DNA of 64,000 nt from Blepharisma stoltei (taxonomy: Eukaryota > Ciliophora > Heterotrichea > Heterotrichida > Blepharismidae), in NCBI GenBank assembly GCA_914767885.1, contig CAJZBQ010000058.1:1003501-1067500 (forward strand), written 5' to 3'. Positions 33,320 to 44,157 of the stretch are shown here, piece after piece (position 1 is the stretch's first letter; every line of letters starts with the position of its first letter). The notes beneath the pieces were generated by a model. It saw nothing but the letters and a program-made list of their open reading frames with translations, had not been told where the DNA came from and ran no database searches. Position numbers and translations under genes: made by a program.

Positions 33320-35546
33320 ATGAAAGAAATCGCTATAAGAACGCTTGAGTCTGTCAAGCACCTTTGTCCCTTCCTTTCTAGACATCAAACAATAACCCCA
33401 GCTCTGGTCACAGAAAACACTGAAAAGTGTCCTTTTATGAAATCTATGAACTTCGTTCAAAAGGGTGAAAAACCATCTATTGAAGACATTGCTGACAAGC
33501 TCATGGACCCTTTAAACTTCATTGACCTTGAAAGCATGAAGCCAAAACAAACCATAGGACTCGAAAGACATTTCCAAGAAGCCATTCAGAGGCTCAAAGA
33601 CGAAGGCCGATACAGGGTCTTTACCAAAGTCCTAAGAAATGCTGGGGATTTTCCTATGGCTACTGAATACATGACTGGTCAGGAAAAACAAATCACTATG
33701 TGGTGCTCAAATGACTATTTAGGCATGGGACAACATCCAAAGGTTATTAGAGCTATGACACAAGCTTTAAAACTTTATGGAGCGGGCTCTGGTGGGACTC
33801 GAAATATTGGAGGAAACACAAACCTGCATGTGAAACTGGAAAAAGAACTTGCAGACCTCCATGATAAAGAAGCTGCTTTAGTATGCACGTCAGGCTATGT
33901 GGCTAATGAAGCAGGTTTAAGTACTTTGCCATCATTATTTCCCCAAGGAGCGATCTTTTTTTCAGATGAGGAAAATCATGCGTCTATGATTTATGGCATG
34001 AGGTATTCGAAATTGAACAAAAAAGATATCAGGGTTTTTAGGCATAATGATATTAAGCAGCTAGAAGGGATGCTGGAAGCGTCGAATAATAATATTGATG
34101 AAAAAGATAAGATTAAGATTAAGATTACGCTGGGTATTTAAGGTCCCTACTACGTCCGAGGTCGCATGCCACGGTTTCCCCGTGTGGTGGCAGAGCGTTC
34201 ACCAAGCCCGGGCCGAAACCCCCGGTTTCTCGGTAGAGGTATTGTCAAGGGCCGTCTCATACCGGCTTTGCTGACCACCTCCATTTCCAACTTGGCTCGT
34301 CGCCTAAGTTTACGCCAACTCCGCTTCGTCGTCTGCCAGATCTGCCCATTGAAGGGCACCTTTTCAACTGGAGAGACCCCCGTTTAGTTGTCTAACTCGC
34401 CTTCCCCCTCTTTTCCGGTCATCCCGAGAAAGAACTCAACAGCTTTCGGCATTCGGGGCGAGCCACAAAAGCAGCTTAGGCAGGTAAGTCGCCCTACCTC
34501 ATTTCGGGCACTCACTGGGCTGAGCGCTGCTGGCAAAAAGAAGTCACGAGTAACTGCCCATGGGTCTGGTCGCAAAAACAGCGGCTCTCGCGCTTAGGCC
34601 TCTCGCTTCGAGGTCCCAGACGTTGTTGGGCTAACTCATGGCTCCAAAAACCATGCCCGGATATACATGGGTAACCACCACTGAGAGGGTGGGTCGGTCG
34701 CCATACGCCATTTTATGTATATTGATGAAAAAGATAAGGTGAAAATTATAGTTTTTGAAAGCGTCTATTCTATGAGTGGAAGTATTTCTCCTGTTGAACA
34801 AATAAAAGAAATCGCAGGGAAATACGGTGCTCTTACTTATATAGACGAAGTCCACGCAGTAGGGCTGTATGGAAATAGAGGAGGTGGGGTTACTCAAGAG
34901 AGAGGAGTTGATATTGACATTATTTCAGGGACTCTAGGCAAAGGATTTGGTACCCATGGTGGGTATTTAGCTTCTTCTTCATTGATTATTGACTGTATTA
35001 GAAGTTATGCGCCTTCGTTTATTTTTACCACTTCTTTACCACCAGTTACATGTGCAGGAAGCATTGCGTCAATCCAGCATGTAAAAGAATCAAATACAGA
35101 AAGAAAATTATATCTATTATTATAGGATAATTCAGCATAACTATTATTGAAAAAAATAATATTTTTTTTATAGGCTGGCGGACTATTTATATATAAAATA
35201 AATACTTCATGAGCACTCAAAATATATGAAAAGAAGGCTACAGGAAGAAAATCTTCCAGTTTTACCATCAGAAAGTCATATTGTACCTTTATTTATTGGA
35301 AACCCAAATGTCTGCAAAGAAGTAAGTGATCTTTTTTTCAATGAGTACCAAATTTATGTCCAGCCTATTAACTATCCAACTGTGCCAAGAGGACAAGAGC
35401 TTTTAAGGCTTTCGCCAGGCCCATTGCATACCCCTGATAAAATTGAGGATTTTATAGTGGCTGCCAAGAATATCTGGACCAGATTCTCCTTATTCCTTTC
35501 TGAGCAAAACTATTACATACTTTATAGGAAAAATGATATTATTTAG
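33320..35546 (+). CDS. ALAS: 5-aminolevulinate synthase (haem biosynthesis)
   Basis: PLP enzyme condensing glycine with succinyl-CoA, normally mitochondrial. The N-terminus has two Cys-Pro motifs (CPFL, CPFM) like haem-regulatory motifs. The core has [40 protein letters not shown]-type block ([16 protein letters not shown]), the aspartate of [12 protein letters not shown] and the PLP lysine in [14 protein letters not shown]. The C-lobe has [16 protein letters not shown] retroinsert (34112-34718) splits it at [13 protein letters not shown], and two small inserts (35113-35172 and 35188-35202) at [17 protein letters not shown]. All restore frame. The ALAS form of the pathway is the mitochondrial one of animals, fungi and alphaproteobacteria. 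Confidence 0.93.
34112..34718 (-). mobile_element. retroinsert 4 with 20-bp target-site duplication, inside ALAS
   Basis: ATATTGATGAAAAAGATAAG at 34092-34111 and 34719-34738. The minus-strand 5' end is ACATAAAATGGCGTATGGCG; the tail is a CTTAAT repeat. The interior is very GC-rich for this genome. Deleting it with one duplication gives [20 protein letters not shown]. Confidence 0.92.
35113..35172 (+). other. 60-bp IES in ALAS, TATA repeats
   Basis: TATA at 35109-35112 and 35169-35172. Removal gives TERKLYRLADYL. Confidence 0.85.
35188..35202 (+). other. 15-bp A/T-only insert in ALAS
   Basis: The 15 bases are all A/T, lack GT...AG and contain an in-frame TAA. Removing them gives [15 protein letters not shown]. 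It could be an extremely short IES or a non-canonical intron. Confidence 0.55.
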
Positions 35547-35887
35547 TATTAAATTTATTAATTATAAATAAAGAAGATTGTAAATGATTAAAATACTAAA
35601 AATATCTTTCAAAATTTAGAAGAGCATAAGTGTTTTTACTAATTAAGATTTAAAAAACGGATTTATATTTGAAAAAATTTACATTATTCTGCACTCGCTC
35701 CAAGGGTGAGAGCTAGTAAACTATCAGCAGCTCCAAGATAGGCTCAAAGCTAAGCTTCATCAATAAGATAAGAAAATTGGTCATATGACCACCTTAAAAT
35801 CGTAAATTTTAAAATGTCTTTATAGCATAGGCACGCTTTTAGCATGCCTCATTATCAATATTTATTAATAAATCAACCAATAATAAA

Positions 35888-36965
35888 TGAGCAGATAGCC
35901 ACATAAAAAGATCATTAGTATTATAGAAGAAAAAATACGTGAAGTTCTAGCAAATTATTCATGCACATACTGCGGTCATTCATTAACTAGTAGCCAAAAT
36001 AGAAGATCCTTAAGCCTGCAAGCCACGCCAACCGGAAAAGCTGAGCAAGGCGTACAAGTCGAGACCCCAATAATTAGGGGAAAATTAAAAAAAGAAACCT
36101 TGCTACAGAAAAAGGGAAAAGATTCTGTAAAAATTGAGCACCCACAAGGAGATTTAGACAACAAAACTGCAAGGTCTGCGACGGAATCTGCAATTGAGCC
36201 TAAAGTTCAATCAACAGCTTCACAGTCTTCGATTTCAGGAATCGTGATCCCGATAAGTGTAGGAAATACAGTAATTTCGCATGGAAATACCCCAAGGAAC
36301 TATAAGAATGCTTTAAAAAACAGCAAATGACTGATAAGTGCTAATAGCTCAGCTAATACATCAGAAAAAGTATTCATCGAAAAAGATGCTGCAAAGGATT
36401 CAAAAATGCCAGGAAAAAAGACATTAAGCTCTAAATCAAAATCTACAAATTACATAAAAACACCTATAAAACAGAGCTTGTGAAATTCTATTGCCATGAT
36501 TAATAATTGCATATTTAATAGTAAAAAATTGATAAAAAATCATATTTACAGAAAAAAATATAAAAAAATTGTGATTTCCAAGTCAAATGCATCATCTCCA
36601 AGAGCGTCAAAAGAAGTTTTTAAAAATGAGAGGTCGCCCAAGTTTATCGATCTGAAAATTCAAGATTTATTTTCTGAAATTGATAAAACTGATGAAGAAA
36701 ACAACTGAATCGACATTATAGAAAACTCCAAGCCAAAAACATCGAAATCTCAAAAAATCGATATAAAGGCTGGGAATAGGGTCAAAAAAGAATTTTCTTA
36801 TAAAACTAAACGAGAGCCGATAGTAATAAAAGCACAAATATTAAAAGGGTCAAACCCCAGCTTTATCGTTACTTCACCTATTAACAATAGAGTGCCTCTA
36901 AAATCCAAGCCACAGAAGTTAGATTTGAGCAAGCCAACTTTAAATGATCTATTAGACCTTGTGTA
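35888..36965 (+). CDS. hypothetical Lys/Ser-rich protein
   Basis: A frame read with UGA=Trp runs from near 35906 (IIEEKIREVLANYSCTYCGH) through several TGA codons (KNSKWLISANS, KQSLWNSIAM, EENNWIDIIE) to TAA at 36963-36965. An ATG at 35888 is followed by an in-frame TAG, so the 5' end needs an intron or IES. The CTYCGH near the start hints at a zinc-binding pair but no full finger is seen. The rest is disordered and basic. It is convergent with the PLD gene, 33 bp between stops. Confidence 0.55.
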
Positions 36966-36998
36966 ATTTTCGAGTATTAAATTAATTATTATTCTTAT

Positions 36999-38640
36999 TT
37001 AAATGCCCTCTTCCTCCTCTTTATCTTTATCTTCTTCCTCTTCCTCTTCTTCTTCTTCCTCCTCTTTTTCTTCCACAACTTTTTCTTGCTTACTCTTTCT
37101 TCAAATATTTTTTTAAAAAAAATAATTAAAATTTTTTAATTTTTTTAAAAAAATATTTATTTATCAAAGATTTAGGGAGGCTTTGCTTTCTTTACTTCAG
37201 CTTTTAACTGGTGTGTCACTATTTTAACTTCATCAAAGAACTCGTCTTCATCTGATTCTTCTTCTTCAGGTTCTTCATGTGCAGAATCTGACTCCAGTTC
37301 GGGCATTTCGTTGTTTTCTTCACTTTCAGAGTCTTCAAATTCGTCTTCTGAGTCTCTCTTCTTTTTCTTTGGCCTACCTCTAGTTCCAGGCACTTTCGGC
37401 TCTTTAGGTGGGGCGTCAGGATTTTTTGGTTTTCTGCCTCTTTTCTTTTTTTCTTTCTTTTCTTCTTCTCCAGCGATTTCTTCTGATTTTTCTGGTTTTT
37501 CTGGCTTGTCTGCGGCTTCTTTGACTTCTCCAGCTGCTTTAGGTTTTCTACCTCTTTTCTTTTTTTCTTCTTTGTGTTCTCCGTCTTCTTTTTTCTCTTC
37601 TTTAGTAACCTCAACAGATGTGGTTTCTTTGATTTCCGTTGTGACCACTTCTGTTCCGTCTGCTTTGACTTCTAAGGCTGCTTTAGCTTCTAAGGCTGCT
37701 TTGGCTTCTAAAGCTGCTTTTTCTTTTTTCGCCTTGGCTGCAGCTAGAGCTGGGTTTACTGGAGGCCCTGCAGACATATAGACTTCGACACTTTTTTCGA
37801 ACTGGACCCATAGCTTATTGAATTCTTCAGTATATAGTAGTGCAGGCTGAATTATTCTGAGATACGTTTTTTTTATAATTTTTAATATAAAAATAGGGGT
37901 TTACTTTATTATGGTATATATTTTGCATAAATCTGGATCATCAATAACAGTCAGATTTTCTTGATTTTTGTTGACAGCTTGCTTAGTCCAGTTAAAACTC
38001 CCAGTTAATAGCAAATAGTCATCAATTACCACGAATTTATTGTGCATGTGGGCGTGCGGATCTAAGTCGACTCTGACTGGGATTCCTTCATTATGGAAGT
38101 TCCAAATATCTGAGCCAAGCATTTTCATACATTCATCATCTGATATCACCCTCAGGCATTACAAATATTTTTTAAAAAAATTAAAAAAAATATTTATACC
38201 ATAATGAAATTTTCCCAAAACATAAATAATTTACTTATAAAATCTATAGGATAATTGGCAACTAATCTTATTTGCGTTAAATTGCCTTTATTGGGTATAT
38301 TATTTTTATAAAAAAACCCACCCTCACATCTACTCCTCTTTTAACTGCATTTCGAATGGCGTCAGACAAACAATTGTTGGTTATTGTAAAAACACAAACA
38401 AGCATTGTCTTTTTGGCTCTATTCATATACACTACAAGCTTTCTTTCTGATTCGTCGCTTGGGAAGAAAAATGCGTCCTTAATGCGCTTGGATGGGGCAA
38501 GAGTCTCAGCAGTGATGGCCTGGATTGCTTGTTTTCCCCATTGGAGAGCCCCGGGATTTGACTCGAGGAGCTCAAAAACAAGTGAAATTAAGCTATTTAT
38601 ATTTGAGGTTTTTCTTTATTTTCCTAAATCTTCTTGAAGA
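36999..38640 (-). CDS. PLD6/Zucchini-like HKD nuclease fused to an AT-hook, acidic tail
   Basis: The N-half is a single phospholipase-D-type domain: RIKDAFFFPSDESERKLVVY, then AHMHNKFVVIDDYLLLTGSF with the HxKxxxxD motif, NWTKQAVNKNQENL, and TEEFNKLWVQFEKSVEVYMS. In the same unbroken frame this continues into Ala/Lys-rich sequence, two KKRGRKPK AT hooks, a third GRPKKKKR, and an acidic C-terminus (EPEEEESDEDEFFDE; after a last IES, EEKEEEEEEEEEEEDKDKEE). PLD6/Zucchini nucleases cut piRNA precursors at mitochondria; bacterial Nuc relatives cut DNA or RNA. AT hooks suggest nuclear, AT-rich DNA binding. IESs lie at 37837-37920, 38155-38326 and near 37100-37190. The start is unresolved (about 38600-38690). 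Confidence 0.8.
37837..37920 (-). other. 84-bp IES in PLD gene, TATATA repeats
   Basis: TATATA at 37831-37836 and 37915-37920. Removal gives DPDLCKIYTEEFNKLWVQF, linking the HKD domain to the AT-hook half. Confidence 0.85.
38155..38326 (-). other. 172-bp IES in PLD gene, 8-bp CACCCTCA repeats
   Basis: CACCCTCA at 38147-38154 and 38319-38326. Removal gives KRGVDVRVISDDECMKMLG. The direct repeat has no TA. Confidence 0.85.
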
Positions 38641-38843
38641 GCAAGCAAACAATTGAAGAATTAAATTATTTCTGCAATGAAAAAGACCATTATTGTATAA
38701 ATAAAATTGACTTTCTTAGAAGATTTACATCATTTTTTTAATGATAAAAATTTTTAAAAATAGACAAAATAATCATGCTCCTTTTCCGATGGTAAAGTAA
38801 GTAAATTATCCCGCTTTTCAAGCTGAAAATTTTTTCTCTATTT

Positions 38844-39158
38844 TTAGAAAAATCCTCAAAATTCAATAAAAATATTAATGCAAATTTCCTTTGCACCTAT
38901 TTGAGGTCTTGGAATTTCGGAAGAGGCAAGGAGCGTGCGAAGTTCTGCAATGGAATCGGATTCACCAAGATGCTTTCTGAGAAAGTTTTCAACTTCATCA
39001 TCGCTGTGAACTCCTTTTAAGGCATCCATCTTCACTTGCTGTCCTTCTACTTGCTGGTTGAACGTAAGTTTGACTGGCTTTTCTTTTGGCACTTTCTTTT
39101 TTGGCTCACCTTCAGCGGCATTTGGATCTGCTTTGCCGCGACCTCTACCTCTTTTCAT
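38844..39158 (-). CDS. hypothetical small basic protein
   Basis: Starts MKRGRGRGKADPNAAEGEPK and ends IEFWGFF after one TGA, 104 codons. The N-terminus is RG-rich; the middle (ALKGVHSDDEVENFLRKHLG then ESDSIAELRTLL) looks helical. No family recognised. The last residues (INIFIEFWGFF) are AT-derived and may instead belong to an unresolved IES. Confidence 0.5.
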
Positions 39159-39172
39159 TTTTTATGGGCTCA

Positions 39173-39563
39173 TATTAAAGTAAATTAAAGTAAGTTGTTC
39201 GTCCTAGACAGGGCACTACATGCTCATTGTCCCTGACAGACAAAGGATTCCCACAACTAATCTTGACTTCTATGATTCCTACCTATGGGCTCATCACCTG
39301 GATCGAAACTCATAATTTCTCGTTAAACAAATGTCACCTCTTAAGCCCTATTTGAAGGATTTATCGTCCTCTCTCGTTTTTTGCTGGTCCTGCCCTTTCA
39401 GATAATGGCAGAGTTCTAGGATCAGCTTCCTAGGGCACGAGAAAAAGTTAGCCAGATATACACACTTTCTGCCCTTCCCTTTGATACTGGGCAGTTGCTT
39501 GCTGGCATTGAATAAAAAGGGTCAGAAGGTTGGGTAGTTTGTCATCACCATTTTGGGTATATA
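39173..39563 (-). mobile_element. retroinsert 5 with 9-bp duplication
   Basis: ATGGGCTCA at 39164-39172 and 39564-39572. The minus-strand 5' end is CCCAAAATGGTGATGACAAA; the tail is ACTTTAATTTACTTTAATA. Intergenic, just upstream of the gene at 39158. The short duplication makes it less certain than the others. Confidence 0.6.
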
Positions 39564-39572
39564 ATGGGCTCA

Positions 39573-39805
39573 CATAAACTGTTGATTTTAACCATCACTA
39601 TTCTGGTTGGTTTTAAGGGCTATTGACAATAACAAGCCTTCAAAGCCTTAAGTGGGGGTTATTGGGAAAGTGACGAAGATCGTATTAAAACTAGAGGTAA
39701 TTTAGAAGAAAGATACGAGATTAATCAATAAAGACGAATGCGCATCGTGCCTGGGATCAAAAATAAGCTGAAAGGTTTTATCATGAATTGACATCTTAAT
39801 GTATT
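39573..39805. other. intergenic, no gene seen
   Basis: Between two retroinserts. It contains imperfect inverted words (CCATCACTATTCTGG) but nothing identifiable. Confidence 0.3.
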
Positions 39806-39815
39806 ATATCTGGAT

Positions 39816-40376
39816 CGTCTTAATCTTAATTAATATGTGGACTTTCTCCATATTGTTACGCAGTTACCAAGGACTCTCAAGTGGATTTATCCGCTTTGGG
39901 ACCTCTCTTCTTATAATTGCACAGTTGAGATGACTTGTTTATCAAATTAGATTGTTCAAAATCTTGCACGCTCTTCAGAATCTATTTCTATAGAAGACTG
40001 AGTGACACAGCTCCAAGAATGTCTTCTCCTCCTTGGCTTAAAGGTTCTAGTATTAAATGAGCAGACTATAGTCTTCTGCAGTTCTGCATCGAGGATAGGA
40101 TAATAGCTTAATCCAGAGAAAGAAGTCGCGTTTGACGGGCCCTTAAACGCTTACTTTGGTGGCTACAAGACCTAATTCCTGAGGCTCAGGCCAAAAACCC
40201 TGGTTTTCTAAGAGAGGATTACCATCGCCCCAAAGTCGATTTAGAGCCACCATAGAAACTAATTCAAAACTTACCTGGAATCCATAAACAACAGTCTGGC
40301 TTAAATTTTTTACTGATTTCTCACTAGAGATAACTGCATCAAAAGGTCGAATGCTTACGTCTCCATTCATATAAAT
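39816..40376 (-). mobile_element. retroinsert 6 with 10-bp duplication
   Basis: ATATCTGGAT at 39806-39815 and 40377-40386. The minus-strand tail is ATTAATTAAGATTAAGACG, as in copy 3. The 5' end (ATATGAATGGAGACG) departs from the AAAATGGC form. A 75-codon minus frame opens there (MNGDVSIRPFDAVIS). Confidence 0.65.
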
Positions 40377-40604
40377 ATATCTGGATTGTCAATTATTGTT
40401 TCTGAATGCATTAAATATATCTTCAGAATTTTAATAATTTGCTGTGGTGCTTATTTAACCCCTAAACCCTCATAATCCTACCTCTAGCAAGTCTGAATGA
40501 AAATTGGTTTACTTAATTAAGGCCAAAACAATTGAAAAAATTATTAAATAATTATAAAAATTATTAAAACCTTGGTCTGATGCTTTTTTAGCAGTTTATC
40601 ATTA

Positions 40605-40958
40605 TTATCTGATCCATCAAGCTCGACAAAAACCATTAAGAGAGCTTTGGTCTAACTTAGGCTTTTTGGTAGGCTTATTCGGGATTTCTGACTTTCTTTT
40701 CTGTGGCATTTTGCTTGGTAAACTTTCCATAGACTTCCTAAGTTTAGTTTGCTTAAGCCCGTCCTTTCTAAACTCCTTTAGTTTCTCGTTGACTTCATTG
40801 ATTTCTTTTAATGTTTTTTGAAGCAGCTCAAAGCTGGCGTCTGCGTATGGAGCTTCACATTTCGGTTTAGAAATGGCTGTTTGGCTTAATTTTGTGGGGT
40901 GTCTTATAATAGTTTTCCTGTCGCCGTTTAGTGTGCCATATACAGGGAAATTTAGCAT
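40605..40958 (-). CDS. hypothetical basic protein
   Basis: Starts MLNFPVYGTLNGDRKTIIRH, passes TGA near the end (FCRAWWIR) and stops at 40605. 117 aa with a helical middle (LLQKTLKEINEVNEKLKEF) and nuclear-localisation-like KKPKLDQ. No family recognised. Confidence 0.5.
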
Positions 40959-41474
40959 CTAATTATTATGATTTATATTTATCTAGTAAGTTTTAGACTA
41001 ACTCTCCTTTAGCTTGGCAAAATATCGATTCCATTTTTTTGAAAATTGACTCCATTTGGATTAAAAAAAATAGCTTTTCATTAAAAATGCTCAATTTTAA
41101 TTTTTTTAAAAAAAAAAATTAAACTCCCTTATATTTGAACAGATGCTTTTTGCCAAGGGGAGTAAAGAGATGCTTAATTTAGAGGTTTAGAGAGTAATTC
41201 TTGAAAATCGATGATAAAACTGAAATAATTTCTAAAAATAAGCTGTAAAAATTAAAAAATCTGCAATGATAAGCAAATAAAGCGGGAAAATCTTGAAACT
41301 TTGGGATGGCTCATTTTGGAATAAACAAATTATTCCTATATGATTATAAGCCCCTAAATGGTGTATTTATATAAATAAACAATCTGCCCTCATAAAAATG
41401 ATTTCAACAATTATCTCTCCAATTAAAATATTTTTATCAAAATTTTCTCCTAATAAGCATTATACATTTACTAA

Positions 41475-42398
41475 TTATTCAGAATCAGTGCAAACCACAG
41501 GCAGCATCTGCAACAGATCATCCACTAATTCCATTACTTCTAATGACCTACGATTAATATCAATATTACTCAACATATCTACCAAATTTGAATCCAAAAT
41601 TTTCTTTAAATTCTGATCAATAACCATATCTTCTCCATCCTACATATCTCTTACCAGGACTAAATCTATAATATGTTCTAAAAGGATACACAAAATTTCA
41701 TCAGAATCCCCATCTCTTTTCAGTAGCTGTATTAACTCTTTTTCGCCATTGTATTTTATAAATAAATTTTGGGCAATTTCACGGCTTCGGTATAGCCTCG
41801 CACATATTGCTGCTGATAATAATCGGATTTGTCGAATGCTGTGTGATATCAAAGGAACTAGAATAGGAAAAATGTCCCTTTTTATGAGGTCAGTATATAC
41901 TGTATCATTTTCTATTTCTAAGGAATGATATAAAAGTAATAAAGAATAGTCGCGCAAATCTTCACTATTCGAACTAATAAATTCTACAATAAATTTTAAT
42001 ATTTCCGGCAAAATTTGTTGAATTGCAGAGGCAGATTCGCATGCAGCTTCTGCTAGATATGCCAAAGCTAAGCAGCCAATACTTTCTGGCTTATGGGCCC
42101 AACCGTTAATTTTGCTATTTCTGATATCACAGGCAGAACTGATTTTTCCTAAAAATTTGGCAATTTCACTCCAGTTCTTTTCTTCCCTGAAATTTATGAG
42201 TTCTATTATTAACGGTTCGTCTTTTATATAAGAGAGGTCAAGGTTTGTGTTATTGTCTTCTTCAGTGGTGACAGCATGAACGTAAAACTCTTGCAAAAGC
42301 ACAGGATTTGTATTTGCAGTTCGTCTGGGTAGTCTAAATCTCATCATAGTTGTAGCCTTTTCTGAATTAAGATAAGATCTGCTTTCACAGCATCCCAT
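41475..42398 (-). CDS. N-myristoylated armadillo-repeat-like protein
   Basis: Starts MGCCESRSYLNSEKATTMMR: Gly2 with Cys3/Cys4 fits dual myristoyl/palmitoyl membrane anchoring. The remainder is helical repeat sequence (ESIGCLALAYLAEAACESAS; RDYSLLLLYHSLEIENDTVY; QIRLLSAAICARLYRSREIA) as in ARM/HEAT proteins. An in-frame TAG sits in a 15-nt intron (41640-41654). After splicing it continues IDLVL-DGEDMVIDQNLKKIL and ends TDSE at 41475. Likely a membrane-attached scaffold. Confidence 0.75.
41640..41654 (-). other. 15-nt spliceosomal intron
   Basis: GTAAGAGATATGTAG on the minus strand: contains the only stop, preserves frame. Confidence 0.88.
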
Positions 42399-42710
42399 TT
42401 TTATTATGAAACTCAGAATTAATTATAAAATAGATATCGAGTGAAATAGAAAAATCAGATATATTAGAAAGGCAAAAAAGAAGAAAAATATGATAATTAA
42501 TTCCATAGAAATTCAGAGATGATATATCATTTTTTAAAAAAAGTAAATTTTTTTAAAAAATAACTGCAACATGTATGCATTATTAAGCGGATTTTTAAAC
42601 CTAAAATAAGTAGCCACGACAGTTTAAATTTCTTTGTTTTATTATTTATCTACCCTCTTCTCTTAGACATGCTATATTTATTTATCCAATTTTCTATATT
42701 TAAATTAATG

Positions 42711-44157
42711 TCTGAAGGATATAAAAGCCCTTTAAATAATCGTCGAGTCAAAGCCTTCATCACTCAGCCTGACCAAAGCGTCCACACAGATACTGCTGAC
42801 GCCACCGCAAAGGCAGCAGAAAACACAGAAATTTCAGTCCAACTGACCATGATCCGCAAGAAGCATGACCAAGTCAAGCAACAAAATATGCAGAAAAAAG
42901 TCTATCTAGACAAGCTTAAAAAAGAACTAGAGCAGCTTAATCTAGTAGCTACCGCTACAATGGAAGACCAAAAAGCTGTAAATTTAAAAATCGAGGAGCT
43001 AGAAAATGATTTAAAATTAGCCCAAGTCAGAGTTGATGAAGAACTGCAAAGCAAAAGAATGTATGAACATATGCTGGACAGGATGAAGCAGGAACAAACC
43101 AATCTTGACTTGAAATCTTATAATTTGCAAGATAACTTAAAATCAGCAAGAATGCTGCTGGAGACTGAAAAAGATAGGGCGAGGAAAATTAATGAGAAAA
43201 AAGTATCGTCAAGAATGATGGTCAAGGAATTAAGGGAGAACCTTGAAGTAGAAAAAAAGAAAAAGGATGAAAGAATCCAACAGCTGGAACTTGGAATCAG
43301 GCTTAAAAAAGAAGCTGCAGAACGACAAGAAAATCGCATTAAAAGACAGCTCGAAATTGCAGAAATCGCAGCAAATGAAGACAGACACTCACAAGAAATA
43401 AAAATCAAAGAGCAGCTGATCCTCCACAAGTTTTGGCTTCAATATCTCAAATGGAAGCAAGAAAACAAAAAACAAACCGCGATTGACGTCGAAGAAGCTT
43501 TTCAAAAAATCCGCTCAGCGACAGGATTGACAAATTTAAATGATATTGTTGAAAAATTTTTAACAAGAGAAGAAACTTATAACCAGCTATTATCTTCTGT
43601 AAGCGACGCTGAAAAAACTTTAGCTGATTTAAAAGCTATGGTAATAGGATTTTTTTTAAAATTATTATAATAATTTTTTTTTTAAATAATTATAAAAAAT
43701 CCTAAAAGCTAAGCATGAAATAGCAAGAGAAGAATTAAAAGGGCTTTTACTAATTGAAGGCGAAGAAACTGAAAAAACTTTTAACAGAGAATACCAAACT
43801 TTAGAAGAAGAAATCGACACAGAATACAAAGAGCTAAACCGAGTAAAAGAACAAGTCGCCAAAGCTTCAAGTGTCCATGAACAAGCTTTAGGCTGGGGTA
43901 AAAAAATGTTACAAGTGCTGGGTATTGAAGAAAGCAAAACCAATATAAGAGACGTTTTCGACGAAATAAAACATCATGTAGATAATATGATAGAAACTGT
44001 AAGTGACAGAAATGAAGAATTTAAGCAGAAAATCAAACAGTTTGAAAATGCTTCAACTAGTGACCTAATAAAACAGCTTTATACCCCAGAATTCATTACT
44101 TGGAATGGACACGTTAAGACTGAAAGAAAAGTAAGTGAAGATGAATCTGATAAATAA
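42711..44157 (+). CDS. outer dynein arm docking-complex-type coiled-coil protein (CCDC63/114/151 family)
   Basis: A nearly continuous coiled coil (SVQLTMIRKKHDQVKQQNMQ onward) with the family block AFQKIRSATGLTNLNDIVEK and FLTREETYNQLLSSVSDAEK, typical of ODA1/CCDC63/CCDC114/CCDC151 proteins that anchor outer dynein arms on axonemal doublets. I prefer the ATG at 42711 (MSEGYKSPLNNRR) over one 42 bp upstream. One IES (43645-43702) is removed. The stop codon at 44155-44157 directly abuts the stop of the convergent gene. Confidence 0.8.
43645..43702 (+). other. 58-bp palindromic AT-rich IES
   Basis: TA at both ends and inverted ends TAGGATTTTTT/AAAAAATCCTA. Removal gives LKAMVIKAKHEIAREEL. Confidence 0.75.

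Noticed and set aside
37311-37781. 156-codon plus-strand frame opposite the AT-hook region
   Set aside because: Phe/Ser/Leu-rich mirror of the acidic/basic coding strand.
43118-43429. Cys/Ser-rich minus frame in the docking-complex gene
   Set aside because: Shadow of the coiled coil on the opposite strand.
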